Positions 51,984 to 60,798 of a DNA stretch of 64,000 nucleotides are shown piece after piece (positions within the stretch are counted from its first letter, which is position 1; each line of letters begins with the position of its first letter). The position numbers and the translations under genes were made by a program. Origin of the DNA: CAYSWK01 sp964434735 (GTDB taxonomy: Archaea; Micrarchaeota; Micrarchaeia; Anstonellales; Bilamarchaeaceae). The DNA lies in contig CAYSWK010000001.1 in the NCBI GenBank assembly GCA_964434735.1, positions 46,924 to 110,923 of the forward strand. The letters run 5' to 3'. Under the pieces are notes generated by a model. The model was not told where the DNA came from. It saw nothing but the letters and a program-made list of their open reading frames with translations, and ran no database searches.

Positions 51984-54900
51984 TCACGCTGCCGCCTGTT
52001 CATCTCCATAGCCCCCTGCGCCGCCTCTAGGCTTTCGTTTGAACTGAAGCGTGTTTGAGCCTTCAAACTGACGAACGTGGCCGCAACTTGAACATCTTCC
52101 CGAACCGACTGCGCCTCCATGACCGCAGTGACGGCACGTGTTGGTAAGTTCACGCTTGACCATGCTCTTGACTCCTTCTCCAACGCTCTTCGCTGCCTTG
52201 ACTGCGCCGGCAGTAACATCAACTCCTTGGCCAGTTCGGTTTGCGATAAACGCCTTGCCAACAAGCTCACGAAGCGAATAGTTTGGTGCAACAGGGAAAC
52301 CCCAAATGAAACCAAGGGGCGTCCAGTTCTTGTGAGGGTTGTCACGGTTTGTCACAAGCTCTTCCTCACGGCGAATTGCAAGCGCTTCTGCTGAAACGTT
52401 TCTGCGTACTTCGTTCTGGTATGCCTGACGTGAGATATATGGATCTTCAGCAAAGAATGCACCAAAGTTTCCAAACCTTGAAGTTGACGTAGCATAGCTT
52501 CCCATCGTTCCTGCAAGCTTTAAGGTGTGGCGAAGGTCAAGGTGTGCCATACCAGGGTTTGCATCACCCGTACGTGCATGTGATTCCGTACCTTTGAGGA
52601 TATGCATCATTTCGTGACGAGTCACCTTCATACCTGCACCCATCACCGGACCAGTAAGGTGGCGTACGACTTCAGGGTTTTGGAAATAATTGTCCTGAAG
52701 TTTACCAATGGTCTGGAGGAAACTCATGGATGCAAATACGCTCTTCCATCGAGGAAGAGTTGGATCATACGTATGGAATACGTCTCGTGCCTGATAATCC
52801 CACCTCGAGGTTTCACCGGACATGGATTGCTGGATGCTCCTGAACGTGTTCACAAACGGCTTTGAAAGCTGCTGCGCCCCGATCATCAGGAAACCTCCCT
52901 GTGCCATGAAGCTTACATACTCGCTCTTTGAGTAATAGTTCTTCACGTTCTGCCTAACATCAAAGGTGTGGGCAAGACCAAATTGGAATACCCCTCCGTA
53001 CTTTCCATGGATACCTGTTGACGTATCAAAACGGTTTGGTGCACGGTCTATTGCACGCTGCCAAACATCAAGGTAAGGCCCGTATGAATCCGCAAACGCA
53101 TAGAGTGCCTCCTTATTCTTTTTCTTCATTTCTGGTGAAAGGTGTGCAAACTCCTTGTCCCAGTTAGTATTGTATATTTGCATAACCAGGTTCCAAGATG
53201 CCTGCCTATAGATTTCTGAAATCACGTTGATTTCGTACGATGCACGAAGCACATCACCCGATGTAACTAAAGACATCCGTGAAATGGAATCTCCAACCCC
53301 AAGGAACGCATTCCTTACGCGCCTAAAGGGCTCGGTATTAACTACGTCGTCAGTAAAGAAATTAACGAACGTTGGCGTACCCGGAGCAACCTGACGCTTG
53401 GGAACGATACGTGCCGTTCCATACTGCATAGGGTCAAGATAATTGCCCGTTGTTTTTGCGCAGTGGGTAAGGAGCGCATTGAAGATACGCTCACCTTCTA
53501 TGCCTTGCTTCATAAGGGAGGTTTTTGCCTCCTTGATGAGCGGCTCCCAGTGAGCATAGTTAGGATCACTCATAAGCTGGCGGTATTGGGCGCCAAGCGA
53601 ATGAAGGTTGAAACGCTCGAAGTCCATCTTAACTGCGTGAGGGTCGAATGCCTCCCAACGTGTGCCGTTCTGAATTGCAACACGGCCGCCAAGCGGACGG
53701 TCGTTCGGTGAAAGCGGCATGCCTTTTACGTAAGGAACAAGCGAACCTTCATAGAGCATAATCCAGGGGCGCTCGGAATGGGAAATATCCCTATAACTAA
53801 CGGGCTTATCCATCCAGGCACTGAACTGCTTTTCATTATCTTTAAGCATTTTTGCAAAGCGCTCCATATCGGATTTATTCAAGGGGTTCATATCCTCGAT
53901 AAACCTGATGTCGTCCTTATGTGCCGCTTTTGACTTGTCAGTATCCTCAAAGCCGCGCGCAAGTATGCCGCCCATTGCCTTGACATACATATGGAACGTA
54001 TTGCGTGCGTCCGTGTAGGTGTTCTGCCCGAACATGTTGAAATAATTGTTCATTTCGGTTCCGATTGCTTTTGAAACAAGTTCCCTGCGGTATTCGCGCT
54101 GGTACTCGACTTCTTTGCCCGCACCTATTTGCTGGCTTGACTTGACACCGAACTTTGCATTGACTACGCGCTCAACATCAAGGTCATGATATTCGCGCTG
54201 ACCACGGTAAAGACGGTTGTAGTACCACTGGACAGTTTCAAAGGACGCGCCTTCATTATACGTGAGATTCCAGTTGCGCTTCATATCTATTTTGAATGCG
54301 CCTGCGATGGGCCCAGTTTCATTAAAATCAGCACCACCGAACTTACCTTGGCCTTTTGCACCGATGACCCCCTGTGCCTCAAGACCGAAGACCCTGTTTG
54401 CGCCAGCCTGTTCACTGAAACCGCGTTCACCTTTTATTTTTTCCTTAGTAGTGAATAATTTTGCAACATCCTCCAAATTATTGGCCGAACCGCCGAATTT
54501 GGTAAGCCATGCCGCACCTTCAGCAGTAAGAAGCTCCTTAAGGTACATCATGTTGCGCTTACCTATCGCTTCAAACTCGCCATCGTGGAACATCGCTTTA
54601 AGCTGTTTAAGCCCTTGTGCATTCTTGGTCGGGTCAAGCCCAACAAGTGAATTAGTCATGTGAAGGTACGTACCCATAAGCACATGCTGAAGGCCCGCAT
54701 CTTTTGAAAGGTGCCCACCTTCTGCATCATAAATCATCCTTCGAAGGTTCATGACTTGCCACTGTTCTTCTGAACTAAGATGGTCCTTGGCAATGGCATA
54801 CTTATGGCCATCGGTAGACGCACCTGTCGCTGCATTGGCTTCATGATGATCTAAAAGATGCCTGTACAGCTTGACAAGACGAACGTGATCCTCACCCTTG

Positions 54901-56864
54901 TCTCCACGCCCAAGCGTATCAAGGAAGCTCTGCTCCTGGACAACTGACGCATGAACATGAACTCCGTTCGTTTCACAAAGACGACGAATCGCATCAACTT
55001 TTTGAGTTGGTGAAAGCGAATGGTCCGAAAGAACTTTGAGTATCTGCTTGTCAAGCAATGCCGTTTGGCCATGCCAACCTGCTGCTTTAAGCACGTCGAC
55101 ATCTTTGTAGGCAAACGCAAGCAACTGCTCCTTGGTCATTTTGAAATTGACGCCGTGCTTGTCGTATAGTTTTACAAGCATCGAACGGATAAGGTCATTG
55201 TACGCTTCCTTGTGAAGATCTTTGTACATCTGTGCCGCACGATCCTTCATCTTGTCGACTGCACCTATTGGCATCATGTCGTTTGACGTTGCGCTTGCAA
55301 TCTTATGCACTGCTGCTGCAAACGTATCCCCTTTCTTTGCACGGGCAGATAAATTTGCCATTGCCTGATCGGTCTTGAACCCTGATGCTACTGCAAGACC
55401 TGCGCGAGTAACTTCACCCGCAACAGACTTAACAAAACCCCAGCCAACCCGTGCACCACGATATGCTGAATCATGAATACCTCCTGCGACTAAGGGTCTA
55501 ATTGAACGATATCCTGCAAAGGGAGTTGCGGCAATACGGCTCGTAAACTGTGCCATAGTACTTTGGCCGGCAGTTACTTGCGCAAGAGTTGCTTCCATTT
55601 TAGTCCCTGCAAACAACTGGCGGATATGTCCTATTGCCTGACGTTCAAGCCCGGTGGTCGCACGTGCCTCGGCATATGCAAGGATTTTTCCTGCTTGTGC
55701 CATTTCCTCTTTTGAATAGGAACCGATCATTTTTGCAAGGTTAGTTGGGATTTTACCGCCCTCATAACCATACTTTACGGCAAACGTTGCAAGCCCACGG
55801 TACGCTTCCTTAGAGTTAAGTTCTGCCGGAGTACTCGTTGCGGGAGTGCCTGCAACTGCAATTGCACGCTTTGCTGAAGACCCTGCAATGCCGCCTACAG
55901 ATTTGTTTATCTGGGCTTTTTGGCCTGCAGAAAGGCCCTTCATCACCACGGCTGAAAGACCGGCAAGTGCCGCACGGCTTTTGAGGTTTGAAGCGGCAGT
56001 TGTTGCCTTCAATTCCGTATAACCAAAACCAACTACGCTTTGGCCACCCGCAGCAAACCCTTTAGGTGAAGGCATACGGGGCGTGGTGATATCTAAAAGT
56101 GACATGGGGGACTTTCCTGACAAGTACATGCTTGCAAGAAGGAACCCAAAGAGAAGAACGGATGCAATGCATGCTACTTGGTTGACATCCTTAAATAAGT
56201 CTCTAAAAACACCTCGAAGCTGGTCAAAAGCATTTGCTGATTTAAGATCCCCACATACCTGAACAGGCGTCCCTTGGTACGTTGAACCCTTAATCTTACT
56301 GGTTGGATCGCTTGGAACGTATTGTATGACCAGATTCTTACAAATGCCCCGGTATGCATCAGAATCGATAACACACGTTGCTTCATAACGTTCAATTTCA
56401 AGAGGATTATCTGGCGACGCCTCTCCTCTAACTAAATTATTAAGTATCAGGCCATCTTGCCCATTTTTACAAATTACTGAAGCAGAGGGGCCTCCATCAG
56501 AATGATATGCGCGGATCTTTTCGGTAACGCCGCTTACAAAACAAGTAGATACAGCAGGTCGTTGTGGGTCGTTTCTAGCTGCACCAATCTCTGCTTCTTC
56601 AGTCGTAGTGCCTTTAGCGACATCATACGAATTAACTGCAACTGCCCGCTGTAAATCAGGAGTGCCTGTAACATAAATATGAAGAACGTTCACCATTTGT
56701 GAAGGATCAGAACTATCCGGTTCCTGTGAAAGTACAGGTGTGATATCTGTCAAGATATAATCTGCACCATAAGGTGCACACTGTTCAACCGCAGCAGCTA
56801 TGCCGGGGAGGACAAGCAAGAGTGCAACGAATGCAACCAAAAGTTTTGTGTTCATAACGACCAT
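51984..56864 (-). CDS. 1626-residue single-pass membrane protein with HExxH and zinc-ribbon motifs
   Basis: Signal peptide (1-25), exported domain with eight cysteines (about 26-225), one membrane helix (231-250), then MYLSGKSPMSLLDITTPRM (246-264), shared with the 1167-residue protein at 18541-22044. The remaining 1360 residues are soluble and helical, presumably cytoplasmic. Near the C-terminus RHEMMHILKG (1416-1425) contains an HExxH motif as in zinc peptidases; no downstream ligand is certain. A CRHC...CSSC zinc ribbon lies at about 1577-1594, followed by a Gly-rich tail. The gene is leaderless or nearly so: TATA-like ATTTAAATA lies about 25-35 bases upstream of the ATG. It heads a two-gene operon with the SLT lipoprotein. 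No named family is recognised. Confidence 0.78.
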   Translation of the reverse strand: MVVMNTKLLVAFVALLLVLPGIAAAVEQCAPYGADYILTDITPVLSQEPDSSDPSQMVNVLHIYVTGTPDLQRAVAVNSYDVAKGTTTEEAEIGAARNDPQRPAVSTCFVSGVTEKIRAYHSDGGPSASVICKNGQDGLILNNLVRGEASPDNPLEIERYEATCVIDSDAYRGICKNLVIQYVPSDPTSKIKGSTYQGTPVQVCGDLKSANAFDQLRGVFRDLFKDVNQVACIASVLLFGFLLASMYLSGKSPMSLLDITTPRMPSPKGFAAGGQSVVGFGYTELKATTAASNLKSRAALAGLSAVVMKGLSAGQKAQINKSVGGIAGSSAKRAIAVAGTPATSTPAELNSKEAYRGLATFAVKYGYEGGKIPTNLAKMIGSYSKEEMAQAGKILAYAEARATTGLERQAIGHIRQLFAGTKMEATLAQVTAGQSTMAQFTSRIAATPFAGYRSIRPLVAGGIHDSAYRGARVGWGFVKSVAGEVTRAGLAVASGFKTDQAMANLSARAKKGDTFAAAVHKIASATSNDMMPIGAVDKMKDRAAQMYKDLHKEAYNDLIRSMLVKLYDKHGVNFKMTKEQLLAFAYKDVDVLKAAGWHGQTALLDKQILKVLSDHSLSPTQKVDAIRRLCETNGVHVHASVVQEQSFLDTLGRGDKGEDHVRLVKLYRHLLDHHEANAATGASTDGHKYAIAKDHLSSEEQWQVMNLRRMIYDAEGGHLSKDAGLQHVLMGTYLHMTNSLVGLDPTKNAQGLKQLKAMFHDGEFEAIGKRNMMYLKELLTAEGAAWLTKFGGSANNLEDVAKLFTTKEKIKGERGFSEQAGANRVFGLEAQGVIGAKGQGKFGGADFNETGPIAGAFKIDMKRNWNLTYNEGASFETVQWYYNRLYRGQREYHDLDVERVVNAKFGVKSSQQIGAGKEVEYQREYRRELVSKAIGTEMNNYFNMFGQNTYTDARNTFHMYVKAMGGILARGFEDTDKSKAAHKDDIRFIEDMNPLNKSDMERFAKMLKDNEKQFSAWMDKPVSYRDISHSERPWIMLYEGSLVPYVKGMPLSPNDRPLGGRVAIQNGTRWEAFDPHAVKMDFERFNLHSLGAQYRQLMSDPNYAHWEPLIKEAKTSLMKQGIEGERIFNALLTHCAKTTGNYLDPMQYGTARIVPKRQVAPGTPTFVNFFTDDVVNTEPFRRVRNAFLGVGDSISRMSLVTSGDVLRASYEINVISEIYRQASWNLVMQIYNTNWDKEFAHLSPEMKKKNKEALYAFADSYGPYLDVWQRAIDRAPNRFDTSTGIHGKYGGVFQFGLAHTFDVRQNVKNYYSKSEYVSFMAQGGFLMIGAQQLSKPFVNTFRSIQQSMSGETSRWDYQARDVFHTYDPTLPRWKSVFASMSFLQTIGKLQDNYFQNPEVVRHLTGPVMGAGMKVTRHEMMHILKGTESHARTGDANPGMAHLDLRHTLKLAGTMGSYATSTSRFGNFGAFFAEDPYISRQAYQNEVRRNVSAEALAIRREEELVTNRDNPHKNWTPLGFIWGFPVAPNYSLRELVGKAFIANRTGQGVDVTAGAVKAAKSVGEGVKSMVKRELTNTCRHCGHGGAVGSGRCSSCGHVRQFEGSNTLQFKRKPRGGAGGYGDEQAAA

Positions 56865-56929
56865 CTAGATATACTGGCACGGGGGGCAGTATTTAAATGC
56901 ATGGGTTGTGGAGCTTCTTGAAAAAGACA

Positions 56930-56952
56930 AAAAAGACAAAAGATGTCTTTTT
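56930..56952. promoter_or_regulatory. 9-bp inverted repeat in divergent promoter region
   Basis: AAAAAGACA (56930-56938) and TGTCTTTTT (56944-56952) form a perfect inverted repeat with a five-base spacer, between the 1626-residue protein gene and the AAA ATPase gene. A further AAAAAGACA copy precedes it at 56921-56929. It is well placed to control both genes. Confidence 0.45.
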
Positions 56953-56978
56953 AATCACTTCCCTAGACAAATTATAGT

Positions 56979-58010
56979 ATGAAAGGCCAAAACCCCTTTT
57001 CAACCCAGAATAGGCAGCTGCTTGCACCCCTTGGAAGAAAGCAAGTGTTTGATGCCTGCCTTCGATGGTTACAGTCCTCGGGGTCACACCTTGCCTATGT
57101 AACGGGGTTCCCAGGGCTTGGAAAAAGTTTTCTGCTTGCATGGGCACGAGAGCATGCACGATATGAGTTATACCTTGATGTGCTCATACAAGCGGATGAA
57201 ACAACGGGAATTGAGGAATTTCAAAGAAGCATAACGCACAGGATCATTACGCTCGGACAAGAGAGGTACGCTTCGCAGCTCTCAATACGCGAACAACGGT
57301 TTTTTGAAGAGCTTGCCGGAAAAGAAGTAAACACGATACTTGAAAAAATGCATGCACGATTTGCGCGCCCCGCATTCAAATTATTCATTGCTATAGACTC
57401 ACCTCGTGAAATTTCAAAAGAAATACGCAACTGGATGCATGAAAACGTTGAGAAATTCCCCTGCGAAACAAAAGTACTCATTGCACAAAAAACAAATCCG
57501 CACACGCTCATCACGCAATTTGAGCTTACGCCGCCAAGCATTGAATCCTTTGAAAATTGGACCTATGATGCGCTCAAAGGAAGCAAAATTGCTATGGGTC
57601 CGGAAGCATTACGCGCAACATATGAGGCAAGCGCAGGGATTCCCGGGATCATTATTGAAACGCTCAATATCCTCTATCAAAAGCTTCCCGACCGCGAGCA
57701 ACTTATTTCAAAAAACACATTTACCCTCTCAAAAGCCGCACTACTTGATGAGCTGTCTCCCCTCTTTGGAAAAATATACTCGCGGGCAACAACAACTGAA
57801 AAAAAAGTCCTTTTCTTTCTTGCAAAAAACCAAAAAGAAATTACGGCAAAAGAAATCCAAAAACAAACAAATTTTACGCAAGGGACACTTTCTAAGCTGC
57901 TTGAGCGGCTCTGCAAAAAAGAATGCATACAGAAAAAAGAACGAGGCACCTATATGATATTCTGCCCGCTTTTTGGAGACTATGTGCTGATTCGGCTTGG
58001 CGAACCGTAG
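56979..58010 (+). CDS. AAA/STAND-type ATPase with C-terminal winged helix
   Basis: A 343-residue ATPase. Walker A is in VTGFPGLGKSFLLAWA (about residue 43), a Walker B-like strand in KLFIAIDSP (about 134) and a sensor-like VLIAQKTNP. The lid helices (about 200-260) are followed by a winged helix-turn-helix (ITAKEIQKQTNFTQGTLSKLLERLCKKECIQ). This layout is typical of the large family of archaeal ATPases with DNA-binding tails; the exact role is unknown. It diverges from the 1626-residue envelope gene across a shared inverted repeat and converges with the PLD gene, overlapping it by 31 bases. Confidence 0.8.
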   Translation: MKGQNPFSTQNRQLLAPLGRKQVFDACLRWLQSSGSHLAYVTGFPGLGKSFLLAWAREHARYELYLDVLIQADETTGIEEFQRSITHRIITLGQERYASQLSIREQRFFEELAGKEVNTILEKMHARFARPAFKLFIAIDSPREISKEIRNWMHENVEKFPCETKVLIAQKTNPHTLITQFELTPPSIESFENWTYDALKGSKIAMGPEALRATYEASAGIPGIIIETLNILYQKLPDREQLISKNTFTLSKAALLDELSPLFGKIYSRATTTEKKVLFFLAKNQKEITAKEIQKQTNFTQGTLSKLLERLCKKECIQKKERGTYMIFCPLFGDYVLIRLGEP

Positions 58011-58522
58011 GCCAATTCCCAATCTCGCTCAAAAAGGCTAGAAAGGAATGAAATTGACGAGGAATGCTCCGTAATAATTCCTATCTCGCGATTTTTTGTC
58101 AATGCGTTCTTACTCAAATTATGGGAGCCGACATACGCTTTCTTGCCATCAACAAGAATCATTTTAGTATGCGTAAGCGCACCCTTTTTAGAAACGAAAA
58201 CAACAGGCACCCCTTGAGAGATGAGCGTACGGTACGCATCGTCATTTTGATAGTCCATGACGTTCTTTTCCAGTATTACTCGAACGTTAACTCCGCGTGA
58301 ATGGGCACGGATAATGCTTTCCACAGCATCATCATCGGTAAGCAAATACATTTCAATTGAAAGGGAATCATGCGAGGAATCAATTAATGAGATAATTTCG
58401 CGGCCGTTTTCAGGTGAATGGATTACCTGTTCAATGGGAAAAAGAATAGAATAAACATAAAGAAAAAACACTGCACATGCGGCTCCTGCCAAAAAAGGAA
58501 ACAGTTGCGCACGAAGTTTCAT
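57980..58522 (-). CDS. Membrane-anchored single-HKD phospholipase D-family protein
   Basis: A 180-residue protein with an N-terminal membrane anchor (about 8-28) and one PLD domain: LSIEMYLLTDDDAVESIIRAHSRGVNVRVILE and the catalytic HTKMILVDGKKAYVGSHNLSKNA motif (H-x-K-x4-D). One HKD motif implies a dimer, as in the Nuc-type nucleases. The substrate may be nucleic acid or phospholipid at the cell surface. The ATG at 58522 gives the anchor directly; a GTG at 58531 is possible. The end overlaps the convergent ATPase gene. Confidence 0.88.
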   Translation of the reverse strand: MKLRAQLFPFLAGAACAVFFLYVYSILFPIEQVIHSPENGREIISLIDSSHDSLSIEMYLLTDDDAVESIIRAHSRGVNVRVILEKNVMDYQNDDAYRTLISQGVPVVFVSKKGALTHTKMILVDGKKAYVGSHNLSKNALTKNREIGIITEHSSSISFLSSLFERDWELAYGSPSRIST

Positions 58523-58591
58523 GTAGGCCACGGCCTAAGAATACCTTTGTGCTTTTTAAAGAATGTCTTCGCACCTTTTCTTGGTGATAGC

Positions 58592-59446
58592 ATGGTACAA
58601 AAAAATGATGAATGTTGCCAAGGTTCCAAAGGCCCGTTTGAAGCACTCATACCGCTTCTAGTAATTCTTATTATTGGGCTTGCAGGAATATACGCAATCG
58701 GAACTTCCCTTAAAGGAGCTCCGTCTGAAACAAAAATTGGAGACATTTCAATTTCACAAAACGAACAACACTCCCTTCAAGTAACAGGAGAGGCGGCAAA
58801 AAAAGTAGCACCCGACCAATTCGGATTCAGCCTTTCAGTTGAAACGCTCGAACAGACTACAAGCGCAGCTGCACAAAAGAATGCAGAAAAAATAAATGAG
58901 ATAAAAAGAGCGCTTTTGGCAAACGGCGTACGTGAACAGGAGATAGAAACAAGCTATTATACAGTTCAAAAGGAAACAAAGGGTCGATGGGTATGCCCCA
59001 AGGAAAACCCTGGATGCGAACAGTATGACAAGGAATGGGTTGAAGAGTTTATAGGGTACAAGGCAGTTCAAACAGTTACACTAAGCACCTCGCAACTTGA
59101 AAAAGGAGGCGAACTAGTTGATGCTGCATTAAATGCCGGGGCTACAAACGTAGATAACATCCACTTTTCATTAAAAAAGGAAACGCGAAAAGCAATTGAG
59201 GATGAATTAGTTGCTTCTGCAGGCCAGAATGCAAAGAAACAAGCGCAAGAGCTTGCATCAAGCCTCAACGTACAGCTTGGAAAACCGATCTCAATAACAA
59301 AAACAGTCGTATATCCTTATGAAAACAAGTACAACCGAAACGTGTTTGCAGAAGGATTGGCCGGCGCAATGGATTCAGGCACCGAATTTTCAAGCGGTGT
59401 TGAAGAAGTAAGCGTCAACGTCTACGTAACATACGAGGTTTCTTAA
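58592..59446 (+). CDS. Membrane-anchored SIMPL (DUF541) protein
   Basis: A 284-residue protein with one membrane helix at about 18-40 and an exported SIMPL domain. Family features are LQVTGEAAKKVAPDQFGFSLSVET (strand), the helix KNAEKINEIKRALLANGVREQEIETS, GYKAVQTVTLS and a late VEEVSVNVYVTYEV. A Cys pair (CPKENPGC) lies in a hairpin insert. GGTGAT precedes the ATG at 58592. The family's role is unknown, though it is often linked to the cell envelope. Confidence 0.88.
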   Translation: MVQKNDECCQGSKGPFEALIPLLVILIIGLAGIYAIGTSLKGAPSETKIGDISISQNEQHSLQVTGEAAKKVAPDQFGFSLSVETLEQTTSAAAQKNAEKINEIKRALLANGVREQEIETSYYTVQKETKGRWVCPKENPGCEQYDKEWVEEFIGYKAVQTVTLSTSQLEKGGELVDAALNAGATNVDNIHFSLKKETRKAIEDELVASAGQNAKKQAQELASSLNVQLGKPISITKTVVYPYENKYNRNVFAEGLAGAMDSGTEFSSGVEEVSVNVYVTYEVS

Positions 59447-59460
59447 TTTTTCTTTTTTTA
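59447..59460 (+). terminator. T-rich terminator after the SIMPL gene
   Basis: Runs of five and seven T residues directly follow the stop codon. Confidence 0.45.
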
Positions 59461-59489
59461 ATTATATAGAAATATACGCTGGTGAACCC

Positions 59490-60110
59490 GTGTTTGAGGA
59501 ACAAGATATCGTTGTAAACAAGGCCGTGCTTAAGGCACTTGGTGCAGAAACGCGCGTAGCCATACTTAAATCACTTGAAAAACGGCAAAAAACTCCAAGT
59601 GAACTTTCAAGCGAGCTTAAACTGGCAGTGCCAACAATTCTTGAACACCTATCACATCTTGAAACTGCAAAACTGATAGAACGCCATGATGATGGGCATA
59701 AGTGGAAATATTATGCACTCACTAAAACAGGAAAACAAATCAAAAGCGGCACGCCGCTTCGAGTATTGATTCTTCTTGCAATTGGAGTATTGTTCCTTTT
59801 TACCGGTTTTATGTACGTTCCAACAATCAGCAGCCCGCAGATGCAAACAAGTATTCCGACTGAAAGCGCACAGACGATGGATGAGCCAATTGCCTCAAAA
59901 ACCGCCCCGAGAATAAACGAGTATAATGCGCTTTCGCAAAACTCACTTGATGAAAATACGGCAATCGCTGCAGGAACTCCCGTTCAAGGTGAAATTGGGC
60001 TTGGTTCGGCATTACCTCCTAACGAAACACTGATTCCCATCAACACCTTATTTGCAAGCATAGGCTGCCTGGTGCTTGGACTCGGGCTCGGATACTGGCT
60101 TAAGAGATGA
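59490..60110 (+). CDS. Membrane-anchored ArsR-type winged-helix protein
   Basis: A 206-residue protein. The first 80 residues form an ArsR-type winged helix (LKALGAETRVAILKSLEKRQKTPSELSSELKLAVPTILEHLSHLETAKLIER). Two membrane helices follow, at about 90-110 and 186-204, with about 75 exported residues between them rich in Ser, Thr and Pro. This gives a DNA-binding head on the inside tied to an outside loop, a one-component membrane sensor design. It starts with GTG, GGTGA ahead, 43 bases after the SIMPL gene, so the two may share a signal. Confidence 0.85.
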   Translation: MFEEQDIVVNKAVLKALGAETRVAILKSLEKRQKTPSELSSELKLAVPTILEHLSHLETAKLIERHDDGHKWKYYALTKTGKQIKSGTPLRVLILLAIGVLFLFTGFMYVPTISSPQMQTSIPTESAQTMDEPIASKTAPRINEYNALSQNSLDENTAIAAGTPVQGEIGLGSALPPNETLIPINTLFASIGCLVLGLGLGYWLKR

Positions 60111-60120
60111 TCAACTGCAC

Positions 60121-60200
60121 GTTCCCGGCCGCCAGTTTTCCTGATCGCCTCATCGTTTCCAGTTTCCCGTTTTGGGTTTTCAGTTTTGGGTTTCGCTGAT
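60121..60200 (-). repeat. Copy of the dispersed AAACTG/GAAACGAT repeat
   Basis: Read on the minus strand this has several AAAAC units followed by GGGAAACTGGAAACGATgaggcgATCAGG, the same core as at 31236-31257. It separates the ArsR-like gene from the convergent lrp gene. Confidence 0.55.
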
Positions 60201-60202
60201 GC

Positions 60203-60661
60203 TCAGAACGTAAACTCATGAACTTCCTTGATAACGTTTAACGAAAGCGTCGTATTCGTTCGCTGCACTTCCTCAATCTTATTTATCTTCTTAATGAGTT
60301 GACTCATCTCGCTTCGGTTCTTGCATAATGCGTAAACCAATGAATCATAATCGCCCGTAACATCATAAACTGCCGCGACTGAAGGAAGGCTTGCGATTTT
60401 ACGTTGAACTTCAAGAAGCGCGCCCTTGTTGATGCGGACATTGATGAATGCAGTAAACTCGTACTTAAGCTTGGTAAAATCGATATCGGCACTGTATTTT
60501 TTTATGATTCCCTGCTTCTCAATGCGTTTTATCCGCTCAATGAGTGCGGCGGGACTCATCCCAAGCACTTGCGCAAGCTCACGATAACTTCTCCTGCAAT
60601 TTGCCCTCAACTCGCGAAGTATGGAATAATCCGTATCATCAAGTGTTTTATCAGAATGCAT
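60203..60661 (-). CDS. Lrp/AsnC-family regulator
   Basis: A 152-residue Lrp: N-terminal helix-turn-helix (DDTDYSILRELRANCRRSYRELAQVLGMSPAALIERIKRIEKQGII) and a C-terminal RAM domain (FTAFINVRINKG, then VAAVYDVTGDYDSLVYALCKN). The VTGxYD turn is the usual effector-binding and oligomer region. It diverges from glnA across a 137-base region with perfect inverted repeats, which makes glnA its probable target and autoregulation likely. Confidence 0.93.
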   Translation of the reverse strand: MHSDKTLDDTDYSILRELRANCRRSYRELAQVLGMSPAALIERIKRIEKQGIIKKYSADIDFTKLKYEFTAFINVRINKGALLEVQRKIASLPSVAAVYDVTGDYDSLVYALCKNRSEMSQLIKKINKIEEVQRTNTTLSLNVIKEVHEFTF

Positions 60662-60672
60662 AAAATCAACCT

Positions 60673-60689
60673 AAACAAAACGTTTGTTT
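60673..60689. promoter_or_regulatory. Operator-like palindrome next to lrp
   Basis: AAACAAA-ACG-TTTGTTT is a perfect 7-3-7 inverted repeat 12 bases upstream of the lrp start. Its ACAAAAC core recurs in the pair of sites closer to glnA. Confidence 0.55.
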
Positions 60690-60713
60690 GAAAAGAATTA
60701 AAAATTAACGTTC

Positions 60714-60779
60714 ATTTGTTTTGTAATTTTTGAATTATATTAATATATATCAAATTAATCGTCTGATTACAAAACAAAT
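60714..60779. promoter_or_regulatory. 14-bp inverted repeat flanking the glnA promoter
   Basis: ATTTGTTTTGTAAT (60714-60727) is exactly repeated in inverse as ATTACAAAACAAAT (60766-60779). Between the arms lies an A/T tract with TATATTAATATATAT, the probable TATA region. The glnA ATG is 20 bases after the second arm. An Lrp octamer binding both arms would wrap the promoter. Confidence 0.6.
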
Positions 60780-60798
60780 TATCTATTCAGGTGAAACC

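Noticed and set aside
51929..52345. A separate gene antisense or out of frame at the end of the 1626-residue gene
   Set aside because: It lies within the larger frame, has a basic low-information composition and lacks a ribosome site; the larger frame ends in a clear zinc ribbon.
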